55,828 nucleotides of DNA from Streptomyces triticagri. GTDB taxonomy: Bacteria > Actinomycetota > Actinomycetes > Streptomycetales > Streptomycetaceae. Both the position numbers and the translations under genes were made by a program. The stretch spans positions 1-55,828 of the forward strand of contig NZ_QUAK01000022.1 of NCBI RefSeq assembly GCF_003429565.1, written 5' to 3'. This document shows positions 36,281 through 44,093 of the stretch, piece after piece; the first letter of the stretch is position 1; each line of letters begins with the position of its first letter. The notes below the pieces were generated by a model, which saw only the letters and a program-made list of their open reading frames with translations, was not told where the DNA came from and ran no database searches.

Positions 36281-37759
36281 GTGCCCACGGCGTCCCGCTC
36301 GCCCGCCCGACCTCCCCGGCCGGGCCGGCCGACGCGACCGCCCGGCGGCGGCCGGCGCAGAGTGGTCCGCCGGCCGAACTGGGCCATGCGGATCACCACG
36401 GCCTTCTCGGTGCTGGTCCTGGGAGCCGCCGGCATCGGCCACGCGGTGGTGACCGGCCTGGACACCGGCATCTCGCGGGTCGACCCTTTCAAGGACATGA
36501 AGAACCGGCCGCAGGCGGGCCACGGCACCAACTTCCTGCTCGTCGGCACCGACGGCCGGGACCGGATCAGTGAGCAGGAGCGCCGCAAGTACCGGCTCGG
36601 GGGCGCCCCCTGCCACTGCACGGACACCATGATGATCGTGCACCTCTCCGAGGCCAGGGACCGCGCCAGCATCGTGAGCCTGCCCCGCGACTCGTACGCC
36701 GAACTGCCCGCGCACACCGACCAGAACACCGGCGACAAGCACAAGGCCCATCCGGTGAAGCTGAACGCCGCCTACGCGGAGGGCGGGCCCAACCTCACCG
36801 TGCGCACCGTCGAGCGGATGACGAAGGTCAAGATCGACCACTATCTCGAGGTCGACTTCACCAGCTTCATGAAGACCGTCGACGTCCTCGGCGGCGTCGA
36901 GATCTGCACAGCCCGCCCGCTCAAGGACTCCCACACCGGCCTCGACCTGGCCGCGGGCCGGCACCGCCTGAACGGCGGCGCGGCCCTGCAGTACGTGCGC
37001 TCCCGGCACATCGGCGGCGACGCGGACCTCGGCCGGATGCAGCGCCAGCAGCGCTTCCTGGCCGCGGTGATCGCCAAGGCCACCTCCTCCGGGGTGCTCC
37101 TGAATCCGGTGCGGTTCCGCGACATGTCGCGCACCGTGCTCGGCTCGGTGCGCGCGGACCGGAACTTCGGCGCCGACGAGATGCTGGACCTCGGCCACGC
37201 GATGCGGCGCTTCACGCCCGCCTCCTCCGAGTTCACCTCGGTCCCGATCGGGAAGATGGGGTACGCGGTCAAGGGCATCGGCTCGACCCTCAAATGGGAC
37301 GCGGCGAAGTCCGCGAAGCTCTTCGGCGCGCTGCGCACCGACAAGCCGCTGGCTCCGCTGAAGACGGCGAAGTCGAAGCCGAAGGCGACCGTGGTGGACG
37401 TGCCTCCGGAGCAGATCCGCGTCCAGGTCTCGAACGGCACGGCGACCGCGGGCCTCGGCGGCAAGGTCGACCAGGCGCTGCGCGCCAACGGCTTCCGCAC
37501 CACCGGCACCCCCGACAACGCGCCGAAGCGGGACGTGCAGCGCACGGTAGTGGAGTACGACCCGCGCTGGGACCGGTCGGCGAAGACCCTGGCCACCGCC
37601 CTGCCGGACAGCGAACTCCGCGCGGCCAAGGGGCGCGGCCCGCAGATGAAGGTGATCGCCGGCGAGGACTACGACGGAGTGCAGCGGGTGCGGGCGGAGA
37701 ACCCGCAGCCGGCCGGCGAGGCCGGGGTGGTCACCGGGGACGAGGTCGTCTGCGAGTGA
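36281..37759 (+). CDS. LCP family protein 4, with LytR_C domain
   Basis: 492 aa. Arg/Pro-rich cytoplasmic tail (1-35), membrane helix (about 37-58) and LCP domain (about 82-340): NFLLVGTDGRD, TDTMMIVHLS, SLPRDSYAELP, the canonical KLNAAYAEGG, IDHYLEVDF and YVRSRHIGGDADLGR. LytR_C covers about 375-470. Cysteines: C111 and C113 (CHC), C199 and C491. The protein ends VVCE. The GTG start at 36281 has GGAGGTG 6-7 nt upstream. Last of the four consecutive LCP genes; convergent with the thioesterase gene 27 bp away. Confidence 0.93.
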   Translation: MPTASRSPARPPRPGRPTRPPGGGRRRVVRRPNWAMRITTAFSVLVLGAAGIGHAVVTGLDTGISRVDPFKDMKNRPQAGHGTNFLLVGTDGRDRISEQERRKYRLGGAPCHCTDTMMIVHLSEARDRASIVSLPRDSYAELPAHTDQNTGDKHKAHPVKLNAAYAEGGPNLTVRTVERMTKVKIDHYLEVDFTSFMKTVDVLGGVEICTARPLKDSHTGLDLAAGRHRLNGGAALQYVRSRHIGGDADLGRMQRQQRFLAAVIAKATSSGVLLNPVRFRDMSRTVLGSVRADRNFGADEMLDLGHAMRRFTPASSEFTSVPIGKMGYAVKGIGSTLKWDAAKSAKLFGALRTDKPLAPLKTAKSKPKATVVDVPPEQIRVQVSNGTATAGLGGKVDQALRANGFRTTGTPDNAPKRDVQRTVVEYDPRWDRSAKTLATALPDSELRAAKGRGPQMKVIAGEDYDGVQRVRAENPQPAGEAGVVTGDEVVCE

Positions 37760-37786
37760 CCTGCGGGCTCGGTGCGGGGCCGGGGA

Positions 37787-38347
37787 TCAGTCCTCGATGC
37801 CGTCGGCCGCGCGCTTCTCGCGCAGCTCCCTGATCGCCCGGCGGCGGGCGAGGCGGTGGGTGCGCCGGATCTGCGCCTCCTGGTAGCGGCGGCGGTCGCG
37901 CTCGGTCTCCGGCTCGACCGGGGGCACCTCGCGCGGGCTGCCGTCGGCGTCGACCGCGGCGAAGACGAGATAGGCGGAGCCGACCTGCTGGGCGGGCGTC
38001 GACTCGTTCCACCGCTCGGCGAGCACCCGGACGCCGACCTCCATGGAGGTCCGGCCGGTCCAGTTGACCTGGGCCTTCACATGGACGAGGTCGCCGACCC
38101 GGACCGGCTCGAGGAAGGCCATCTCGTCCATCGAGGCGGTGACGGCGGGGCCGCCGGAGTGCCGGCCGGCCACGGCGCCGGCCGCGTCGTCCACCAGTTT
38201 CATGATCACGCCGCCGTGCACCGTGCCCAGGAGGTTGGTGTCGTTGTGGGTCATGATGTGGCTGAGGGTGGTGCGGGAAGCCGAGGTGGGCTTGCCCTCA
38301 ATCGCCCCGGTAAGGGTCGCAGCCGAGGCTCGGGCCTGATCTGTCAT
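37787..38347 (-). CDS. Acyl-CoA thioesterase (hotdog fold)
   Basis: 186 aa cytosolic acyl-CoA hydrolase of the YciA/BACH branch. A single hotdog domain (about 20-135) carries the catalytic segment HNDTNLLGTVHGGVIMKLVDDAA, then DLVHVKAQVNWTGRTSMEV. A basic C-terminal tail (140-186, RRRYQEAQIRRTHRLARRR) is typical of actinobacterial members. ATG at 38347 with GGTGGA upstream. It is divergent from LCP 5 (108 bp) and sits oddly in the middle of the LCP cluster; no functional link is evident. Confidence 0.93.
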   Translation of the reverse strand: MTDQARASAATLTGAIEGKPTSASRTTLSHIMTHNDTNLLGTVHGGVIMKLVDDAAGAVAGRHSGGPAVTASMDEMAFLEPVRVGDLVHVKAQVNWTGRTSMEVGVRVLAERWNESTPAQQVGSAYLVFAAVDADGSPREVPPVEPETERDRRRYQEAQIRRTHRLARRRAIRELREKRAADGIED

Positions 38348-38455
38348 GAGGTCCACCTTATGCCGGGACCGCTTTGCATCAGGTCTGCAACAGCCCTGGC
38401 CCGAATCGTCTGCAGGCCTTGTGAGGCAGCTTGACGTGCCCTGCACACTGTTCCA

Positions 38456-39700
38456 ATGAGCGATTGGCCCGACGGGTACGGCCGTGACGACCGGTACGGA
38501 CAAGGCAGTGGACGCATGCAGCCGGAAGGCGCACGCGTCATGCCCCACGTGCAGCGCGGCCAGACCGCCCGCCCCATCCCCCAGCAGGGCGGTTACGACG
38601 ACCGCGGCTACGACGACCGCGGTTACGACAGCGGCTACAGCGACGGCCAGGTCTACGGAAACGGCAGCGGCGGCCGCGGCGGCGACGACGGCTACTACGA
38701 CGACGGCCGCGGCGGACGCCCGGCACCGAACTGGCGCCGGCGCATCAAGATCGGTGCGCTGACCCTGGTCGTGGTCTTCCTCGCTGTGACGATCGGCACG
38801 TACTTCTGGGCCGATTCCAAGCTGAAGCGCGAGGTCGACCTGTCGAAGGTGATCGAGCGGCCCGGCGGCGGCGACGGCACCAACTACCTGATCGTCGGCT
38901 CGGACAGTCGCGAGGGCATGTCCAAGGAGGACCAGAAGCGGCTGCACACCGGCAAGGTCGAGGGCAAGCGCACCGACTCGATGATGATCCTGCACGTCGG
39001 GGACAACGGGAACACGATGGTCTCGCTCCCCCGTGACTCGGACGTCGAGATACCGTCCTTCAAGGGCTCGGACTCGGGGAAGCTCTACCCGAACCAGGGC
39101 CGGCGCACGAAGCTGAACGCCGCGTACGCCGAGGACGGCCCCGAGCTCCTGGTCCGTACCGTCGAGCACAACACGGGTCTGAAGATCGACCACTACGCGG
39201 AGATCGGCTTCGGCGGATTCGCGAACATCGTGGACGCGCTCGGCGGCGTGGAGATGGACATCCCGCGCGACATCAAGGACCGCGACTCCGGCTCGGACTT
39301 CAAGAAGGGCAAGCAGACCCTCGACGGCGAGCAGGCCCTCGCCTTCGTGCGGAACCGCAAGGAGGCCGGCAGCGACCTGGAGCGCACCAAGAACCAGCAG
39401 AAGTTCCTGGCCACGCTCGCGAACCAGGCCGCGACCCCGGGCACGATCCTGAACCCCTTCCGGCTCTACCCGACGATGGGCGCCGGTCTGGACACCCTGG
39501 TCGTCGACAAGGACATGGGTCTGCTCGACGTCGCCGAGATGTTCTGGGCGATGAAGGGCATCACCGGCGGCGACGGCAAGTCCATGAACATCCCGATCTC
39601 CGGCTCCAACGGCGGGAACCTGGTCTGGGACAAGGCCAAGGTCAAGCAGCTCGTCGAGCAGCTGAAGAACGACGAGAAGGTCACGGTCTCGGAGAACTGA
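38456..39700 (+). CDS. LCP family protein 5, cysteine-free, no LytR_C domain
   Basis: 414 aa. The cytoplasmic tail (1-93) is Gly/Tyr/Asp-rich with repeated YDDRG units; membrane helix about 96-117; LCP domain about 128-410 with NYLIVGSDSRE, TDSMMILHVG, SLPRDSDVEIP, canonical KLNAAYAEDG, IDHYAEIGFGGF, and FVRNRKEAGSDLERTKNQQ. It has no cysteine and no LytR_C domain, unlike the four upstream LCP genes. No Shine-Dalgarno is visible before ATG at 38456, so translation may be leaderless or the start slightly different. A strong terminator follows. Confidence 0.93.
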   Translation: MSDWPDGYGRDDRYGQGSGRMQPEGARVMPHVQRGQTARPIPQQGGYDDRGYDDRGYDSGYSDGQVYGNGSGGRGGDDGYYDDGRGGRPAPNWRRRIKIGALTLVVVFLAVTIGTYFWADSKLKREVDLSKVIERPGGGDGTNYLIVGSDSREGMSKEDQKRLHTGKVEGKRTDSMMILHVGDNGNTMVSLPRDSDVEIPSFKGSDSGKLYPNQGRRTKLNAAYAEDGPELLVRTVEHNTGLKIDHYAEIGFGGFANIVDALGGVEMDIPRDIKDRDSGSDFKKGKQTLDGEQALAFVRNRKEAGSDLERTKNQQKFLATLANQAATPGTILNPFRLYPTMGAGLDTLVVDKDMGLLDVAEMFWAMKGITGGDGKSMNIPISGSNGGNLVWDKAKVKQLVEQLKNDEKVTVSEN

Positions 39701-39719
39701 CCGTCGGCGGCGTGCAAGG

Positions 39720-39749
39720 GAGAGGGCCCCGGGCGACCGGGGCCCTCTC
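39720..39749 (+). terminator. Intrinsic terminator after LCP 5
   Basis: A 13-bp perfect stem GAGAGGGCCCCGG (39720-39732) / 39737-39749 with a GCGA tetraloop, 20 bp past the LCP 5 stop. Confidence 0.92.
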
Positions 39750-39895
39750 GCGTGCGGGGCGCTCTCGCGTGCAGGACGCTCGCGCGTGCGGGGCTCCGGA
39801 CCGCGTACACCCGTTCGTACGAGCAGCGGGCGAAGCCCGGGGACGGTGCTGCCTACGGTGGTTCGTACTGCCTCCGATCAGGACCGGAGCTCCCC

Positions 39896-41014
39896 ATGGC
39901 AGACCTGCAGGACGAAGCGCACGCCACCGGCGAGGTCGGTGATCCGGACCCGCCGCCGGCGGTGGCCGGGCACGACGCCCGGCAGGAGGCCGGTGAGCGG
40001 GAGGCCGCGGACCCGCTGGCCCGGGCGCGGGCCCTGCTCGCCGCGCACCCGGTCGCGGACGGCCACAGCGGACTGCTCTGGGCGCTCAGCGGCCTGTCCT
40101 GGTACGACCTGGAGCTCGGCGAGAGCGCGCTGCAGACGGACATCCCGCGGCTGCGCGAGGGCGCGGTCGGCACGCTGTTCTGGTCGCTGCAGGTGCCGGG
40201 CGACTTCACCGGGGACCGGGCGGTGTGCGCCACCCTCGATCTGATCGACCTGGCCGTGAGCGTGGTGCGCGACCATTCCGAGGGTCTCTGGCTCGCCCGT
40301 ACCGCCTCCGAGGTGGCCGACGCCCGCGCGCACGGGCGCATCGCCTGTCTGCTCGGTCCGGCGAGCGCGACGGCGCTCGGCAACTCGCTCGGTGCGCTGC
40401 GGGCGCTGCACCAGCTCGGCGTCCGCTCGCTCTCGCTGTCCGGGACCCGCTGGGCCGGCGAGGAGGGTCTGTCCCGCTTCGGCGAGGAGGTGGTCCGCGA
40501 GATGAACCGGCTCGGGGTCGTCGCCGATCTCACCGGCACCCCGGACGCCACGGCGCACCGGGTCCTCGCGGTCTCCCGCGGCCCGTCCCTGTTCTCGCAC
40601 TCGGGTGCGCGTGCGCTCACCGACCACCCGGACAACGCCACCGACGAGGCACTGACCGCGCTGGGCGCCGGCGGGGGCCTGTGCATGGTGCCCTGTGCCG
40701 CGGCCCAGACCGGCGACGCGCTGCGAGACGTGGCGGACCATCTGGACCATGTACGCCGGGTCGCGGGCCCTCGGTGCGTCGGACTGGCCGGCAGCTTCGA
40801 CACGGACGGTCCGTCCGCGGACGGCCTCGCGGACCCGGCGGCGTATCCGCCACTCCTGGCCGAACTCCTCGACCGCGGCTGGTCCGACGCCGAGCTCGCC
40901 CTGCTGACCTGGGAGAACACCCAGCGCGTGCTCCGCGACTCGGACTTCACGGCCCGCGCGACGCAGCTCAGACGGCCGCCGTCGACGGCCACGATGGAGC
41001 GTCTGGACGGCTGA
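39896..41014 (+). CDS. Membrane dipeptidase (M19) homologue, predicted inactive
   Basis: 372 aa, no signal peptide. It aligns along its whole length with the intact M19 dipeptidase at 46727-47932 but has lost metal ligands. The HxD motif reads H57-S-G59 (DGHSGLLW instead of DGHNDLPW). The glutamate of GAEGGHS is gone (GPASATALG). The His of VDLSHV is replaced (VADLTGTPD). Only the LFSHS His and a nearby Asp remain. The N-terminal 40 residues are extra and acidic. ATG at 39896 with GGAG about 8 nt upstream. A pseudoenzyme or binding protein is more likely than a peptidase. Confidence 0.85.
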   Translation: MADLQDEAHATGEVGDPDPPPAVAGHDARQEAGEREAADPLARARALLAAHPVADGHSGLLWALSGLSWYDLELGESALQTDIPRLREGAVGTLFWSLQVPGDFTGDRAVCATLDLIDLAVSVVRDHSEGLWLARTASEVADARAHGRIACLLGPASATALGNSLGALRALHQLGVRSLSLSGTRWAGEEGLSRFGEEVVREMNRLGVVADLTGTPDATAHRVLAVSRGPSLFSHSGARALTDHPDNATDEALTALGAGGGLCMVPCAAAQTGDALRDVADHLDHVRRVAGPRCVGLAGSFDTDGPSADGLADPAAYPPLLAELLDRGWSDAELALLTWENTQRVLRDSDFTARATQLRRPPSTATMERLDG

Positions 41015-41048
41015 GCCCCCGCGTACGCAGGAGCAGGCGCAGGCGGGT

Positions 41049-41426
41049 TCAGCCGGCGCAGAGGCAGAAGGGGTGTCCCGCCGGGTCCGCGTAGACGCGG
41101 AAGGTGCGGCCCGGCTCGCCCCGTTCGAGCACGGTCGCGCCGAGGGCGAGCGCCTGCTGTTCGGCGGTCTCCATGTCCTCGACGGTCAGGTCCAGGTGGA
41201 ACTGCTGGGACTGGTCGGCCGACGGCCACTTGGGCGGTACGAGGCCGGGGGCCCGCTGGAACGCCAGGGTCGCCCCTTCGGCACCCTCGAGCTCGTACCA
41301 CTCGTCGCCCTCCTCCTCGTCCGCGGAGCGCACGGCGGTCCCGCCGAGGAGTCCGGCGTAGAACTCGGCGAGGGCGCGCGGGTCGGGACAGTCGAGGACG
41401 ACGCTTCCGAGCTTGGCGACAGCCAT
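41049..41426 (-). CDS. VOC family protein (glyoxalase/bleomycin-resistance fold)
   Basis: 125 aa. Two beta-alpha-beta-beta-beta modules are visible: LGSVVLDCPDPRALAEFYAGLLGG at the start, and the second around FHLDLTVEDMETAEQQALALGA, ending DPAGHPFCLC. It resembles the VOC proteins that bind small ligands or metals and are often annotated as glyoxalase-like. ATG at 41426 has GGAGG 8 nt upstream; the open frame 30 nt longer is less likely. It is divergent from the CGNR regulator across an operator-like repeat region. Confidence 0.88.
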   Translation of the reverse strand: MAVAKLGSVVLDCPDPRALAEFYAGLLGGTAVRSADEEEGDEWYELEGAEGATLAFQRAPGLVPPKWPSADQSQQFHLDLTVEDMETAEQQALALGATVLERGEPGRTFRVYADPAGHPFCLCAG

Positions 41427-41457
41427 GGTGATGCCTCCGGAGAGAGCGCCGAGCACA

Positions 41458-41517
41458 GTTACCCATGCTCGGCTTCAACAGGTAACGGTTACCTGATGCT
41501 CCCCCATCAGAGGTAAC
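41458..41517. promoter_or_regulatory. Operator array of four GTTACC half-sites
   Basis: GTTACC or its complement GGTAAC occurs at 41458-41463, 41481-41486, 41488-41493 and 41512-41517. The middle two form a perfect 17-bp palindrome CAGGTAACGGTTACCTG (41479-41495). An overlapping CTGATG/CATCAG inverted repeat lies at 41493-41510. The array is in the 149-bp divergent region between the VOC gene and the CGNR regulator, so it is probably the regulator's operator. Confidence 0.75.
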
Positions 41518-41575
41518 GTCGCAAGCATGCGGACGAACCGACCGGCCGACCGGCCCGCACGAGCAGGGTCCCGCG

Positions 41576-42097
41576 GTGACTGAGCGCGCCCCGGCCCCGG
41601 GCGGACTCGCTCTCGTCCAGCGCCTGGTGAACACGGTCGACCTGGACACGGGCGAGGACAGCCTGGACGACGAGAAGGTCCGCCGGGAGCTCGGCATCAC
41701 CGCCGACGGGACCGGGCAGGCCAGGGAGCTGCGCGAGGCACTGCGGGCCGCCTGCCTGGCCCACGCGGGCCATCCGCCGCATCAACCGGTGCGCCCGCTG
41801 GGCGAGTTGCTCGCGCAGGCGCCGCTCTTCATCGACGTGGACGGGGCGACCGGAGCGGCGGCACTGCACCCGGCCGACCCCGACCCGCTGACGTCCCGGA
41901 TCGCCGCGGCCATCGCGCAGGGCGTCACCGACGGCAGCTGGCTGCGCCTGAAGGCCTGCCATGCGCCGGACTGCCACTGGGCCTTCTACGACCGCAGCCC
42001 GGCCGGCCGCGGCCGTTGGTGCGTGATGTCGGTCTGCGGCAGCCGGTCCAAGATGCGGGCGTACCGCGCACGGCGGGCCGGGGGCGTCCCCGACTGA
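41576..42097 (+). CDS. CGNR zinc-finger/ABATE-domain transcriptional regulator
   Basis: 173 aa. The N-terminal ABATE domain carries LVQRLVNTVDLDTGEDSLDD; the C-terminal zinc finger has C128, C133, C149 and C154, with MSVCGSRSKMRAYRAR (CGSR in place of CGNR, otherwise conserved). Family members are predicted transcription factors that often regulate the flanking gene. GTG at 41576. It is divergent from one VOC gene (41049-41426) and followed by a second 41 bp downstream (42139-42504), suggesting a small detoxification or resistance module under its control. Confidence 0.88.
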   Translation: MTERAPAPGGLALVQRLVNTVDLDTGEDSLDDEKVRRELGITADGTGQARELREALRAACLAHAGHPPHQPVRPLGELLAQAPLFIDVDGATGAAALHPADPDPLTSRIAAAIAQGVTDGSWLRLKACHAPDCHWAFYDRSPAGRGRWCVMSVCGSRSKMRAYRARRAGGVPD

Positions 42098-42138
42098 GCC
42101 CGGTGGCGCGCACCTGCTGACGGTGGGATGGTCCACGC

Positions 42139-42504
42139 ATGCTGGACCACCTCTCCGTCCAAGTGGCCGACGTCGCCACCAGCGCCGCCTTCTACGACCG
42201 GGTGCTCGCCCCGCTCGGCAGCACCAGAATGCTCGAGTACGGCGGCGAGGTGATCGGCTACGGCACCACGCAGCCCCGGTTCTGGATCGGCCCGACGACC
42301 ACGGCCGGTACCGCGCGCGAGGTGCACATCGCCTTCGCCGCCGAGGACAGGGACGCCGTACGGGCCTTCTTCGCGGCGGCCGTGGAAGCGGGCGCCGCGG
42401 TACTGCACGAGCCGGCCGAGCACCCGGAGTACCACGCGCGCTACTACGGGGCCTTCGTCCGCGATCCCGACGGGAACAACGTCGAGGCCGTCTGCCACAC
42501 CTGA
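42139..42504 (+). CDS. VOC family protein, glyoxalase/bleomycin-resistance superfamily
   Basis: 121 aa. Begins MLDHLSVQVADVATSAAFYDRVLAPLG, a typical first VOC beta strand and helix, and ends FVRDPDGNNVEAVCH, with the conserved DPDGN turn and metal-binding Glu. The chemistry is not predictable: dioxygenases, glyoxalases and thiol transferases share this fold. It follows the CGNR gene on the same strand and is likely cotranscribed with it. It is convergent with the UDP-glucose dehydrogenase gene, 22 bp away. Confidence 0.88.
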   Translation: MLDHLSVQVADVATSAAFYDRVLAPLGSTRMLEYGGEVIGYGTTQPRFWIGPTTTAGTAREVHIAFAAEDRDAVRAFFAAAVEAGAAVLHEPAEHPEYHARYYGAFVRDPDGNNVEAVCHT

Positions 42505-42526
42505 GGGCGCCGGCGCCCCGGGACCG

Positions 42527-43870
42527 TCAGGCCGCCGGGCGGCCCATCGCGCGGTACGTCCAGCCGGCCTCGCGCCAGCGGACCGGGTCCAGGGCGTTGC
42601 GCCCGTCCAGGATGGTCGGGACCGACACCTCGGCGGCGAGCGCGGCCGGGTCGAGCTCGCGGAACTCGCGCCACTCGGTGAGGTGCAGGACCACATCCGC
42701 GCCGCGTACGGCTTCGGCGACCGAGTCCGCGTAGCCGAGGGTCGGGAAGAGCCGCCGGGCGTTGTCCATGCCCTTCGGGTCGTAGACCGTGACCTGACCG
42801 CCCTGCAGGTGGATCTGGCCCGCCACGTTCAGCGCGGGCGAGTCCCGTACGTCGTCGGAGTCGGGCTTGAAGGTGGCGCCGAGGACGGCGACGCGCTTGC
42901 CGAGGAAGGGGCCGCCGCCGAGCGCCTCGCGGGCCAGCTCGACCATGTGCCCGCGGCGGCGCATGTTGATCGAGTCGACCTCGCGCAGGAAGGTGAGGGC
43001 CTGGTCGGCGCCGAGCTCGCCGGCGCGGGCCATGAAGGCCCGGATGTCCTTGGGCAGACAGCCGCCGCCGAAGCCGATGCCGGCCCGCAGGAACTTCCTG
43101 CCGATCCGCTCGTCGTAGCCGATCGCCTCGGCCAGCTTCACCACATCGCCGTCGGCGGCCTCGCAGACCTCGGCCATCGCGTTGATGAACGAGATCTTGG
43201 TGGCGAGGAATGAGTTGGCGGAGGTCTTCACGAGCTCCGCCGTCGGATAGTCGGTGACCACGAACGGCGAGCCCTCGGCGAGCGGCGTCGCGTACACCTC
43301 GCGGAGCAGCTTCTCGGCGCGCTCGGACGGCACGCCCGCGACGATCCGGTCGGGGTGCAGGGTGTCGTGCACGGCGAAGCCCTCGCGCAGGAACTCCGGG
43401 TTCCAGGCCAGCTCCACCGCGTCGCCCGCCGGGGCGAGCTCGGTGAGCACGGACGCGAGGCGGTCCGCGGAGCCCACCGGCACCGTCGACTTGCCGACGA
43501 CGAGCGCCGGGCGGGTGAGGTGCGGCGCGAGCGAGGCGAAGGCGGAGTCCACGTAGCTCATGTCGCAGGCGTACTCGCCGTGCTTCTGCGGGGTGTTCAC
43601 ACAGACGAAGTGCACATCGCCGAAGGCGCCGACCTCCTCCCAGGAGGTGGTGAAGCGCAGCCGCCCGCTGGAGCCCTCGATCCCCGCGACGTGCCGGCCG
43701 AGCAGCTCCTCGAGCCCCGGCTCGTACATCGGCACCCGGCCCTGCGAGAGCAGCTCGATCTTCTCCGGGACCACATCGAGGCCCAGCACCTCGAAGCCGA
43801 GCTCGGCCATGGCCGCGGCGTGGGTGGCACCGAGGTAGCCGGTGCCGATCACGGTGATCTTGAGGGCCAT
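42527..43870 (-). CDS. UDP-glucose 6-dehydrogenase
   Basis: 447 aa NAD-dependent enzyme oxidising UDP-glucose to UDP-glucuronate. The N-terminal Rossmann motif is VIGTGYLGATHAAAMAELG; NPEFLREG and the catalytic Cys in GIGFGGGCLPKD (around residue 270) are intact; a C-terminal UDP-binding domain has VLGATFKPDSDDVRDSP. ATG at 43870 with GGAGCACC upstream. UDP-glucuronate could feed capsule or wall polymers, in keeping with the LCP genes nearby. A UDP-mannosaminuronate dehydrogenase function is less likely but related. Confidence 0.92.
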   Translation of the reverse strand: MALKITVIGTGYLGATHAAAMAELGFEVLGLDVVPEKIELLSQGRVPMYEPGLEELLGRHVAGIEGSSGRLRFTTSWEEVGAFGDVHFVCVNTPQKHGEYACDMSYVDSAFASLAPHLTRPALVVGKSTVPVGSADRLASVLTELAPAGDAVELAWNPEFLREGFAVHDTLHPDRIVAGVPSERAEKLLREVYATPLAEGSPFVVTDYPTAELVKTSANSFLATKISFINAMAEVCEAADGDVVKLAEAIGYDERIGRKFLRAGIGFGGGCLPKDIRAFMARAGELGADQALTFLREVDSINMRRRGHMVELAREALGGGPFLGKRVAVLGATFKPDSDDVRDSPALNVAGQIHLQGGQVTVYDPKGMDNARRLFPTLGYADSVAEAVRGADVVLHLTEWREFRELDPAALAAEVSVPTILDGRNALDPVRWREAGWTYRAMGRPAA

Positions 43871-43950
43871 GCGGTGCTCCAGGAGGATCGGCGAAACTGC
43901 GCTGCCCGAGCATAGTCGGGGGCCTGTGGGGGGACGTACGGGCCCGTACC

Positions 43951-44012
43951 GGGAAGGCTTGTGGCCGGGGCGTGGGAAGGCTTGTGGCCGAGGCACGGGA
44001 AGGCTTGTCGTC
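43951..44012. repeat. 23-bp tandem repeat, about 2.7 copies
   Basis: GGGAAGGCTTGTGGCCG begins at 43951 and 43974 in units of exactly 23 bp, and a third unit starting at 43997 keeps GGGAAGGCTTGT and then diverges. It lies in the 223-bp gap between UDP-glucose dehydrogenase and the acyl-CoA dehydrogenase. Confidence 0.9.
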
Positions 44013-44044
44013 AAGCTCACGTATCCGGTCCCGGTCCGGGGGCC

Positions 44045-44076
44045 TAAAATCAGGGTTACTTAACGGTAGTTAGCAT
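44045..44076 (+). promoter_or_regulatory. Probable acyl-CoA dehydrogenase control region
   Basis: An AT-rich pocket holding TAAAAT (44045-44050) and, overlapping the next 25 bp, the imperfect dyad TTACTTAACGGTAGTTA (44056-44072) with ACT/AGT arms. The dyad resembles operators of TetR-family fatty-acid regulators, but no regulator gene is adjacent. TAGCAT at 44071-44076 could alternatively be a -10. Confidence 0.45.
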
Positions 44077-44093
44077 CTTTGGGAGTGAGAGAC

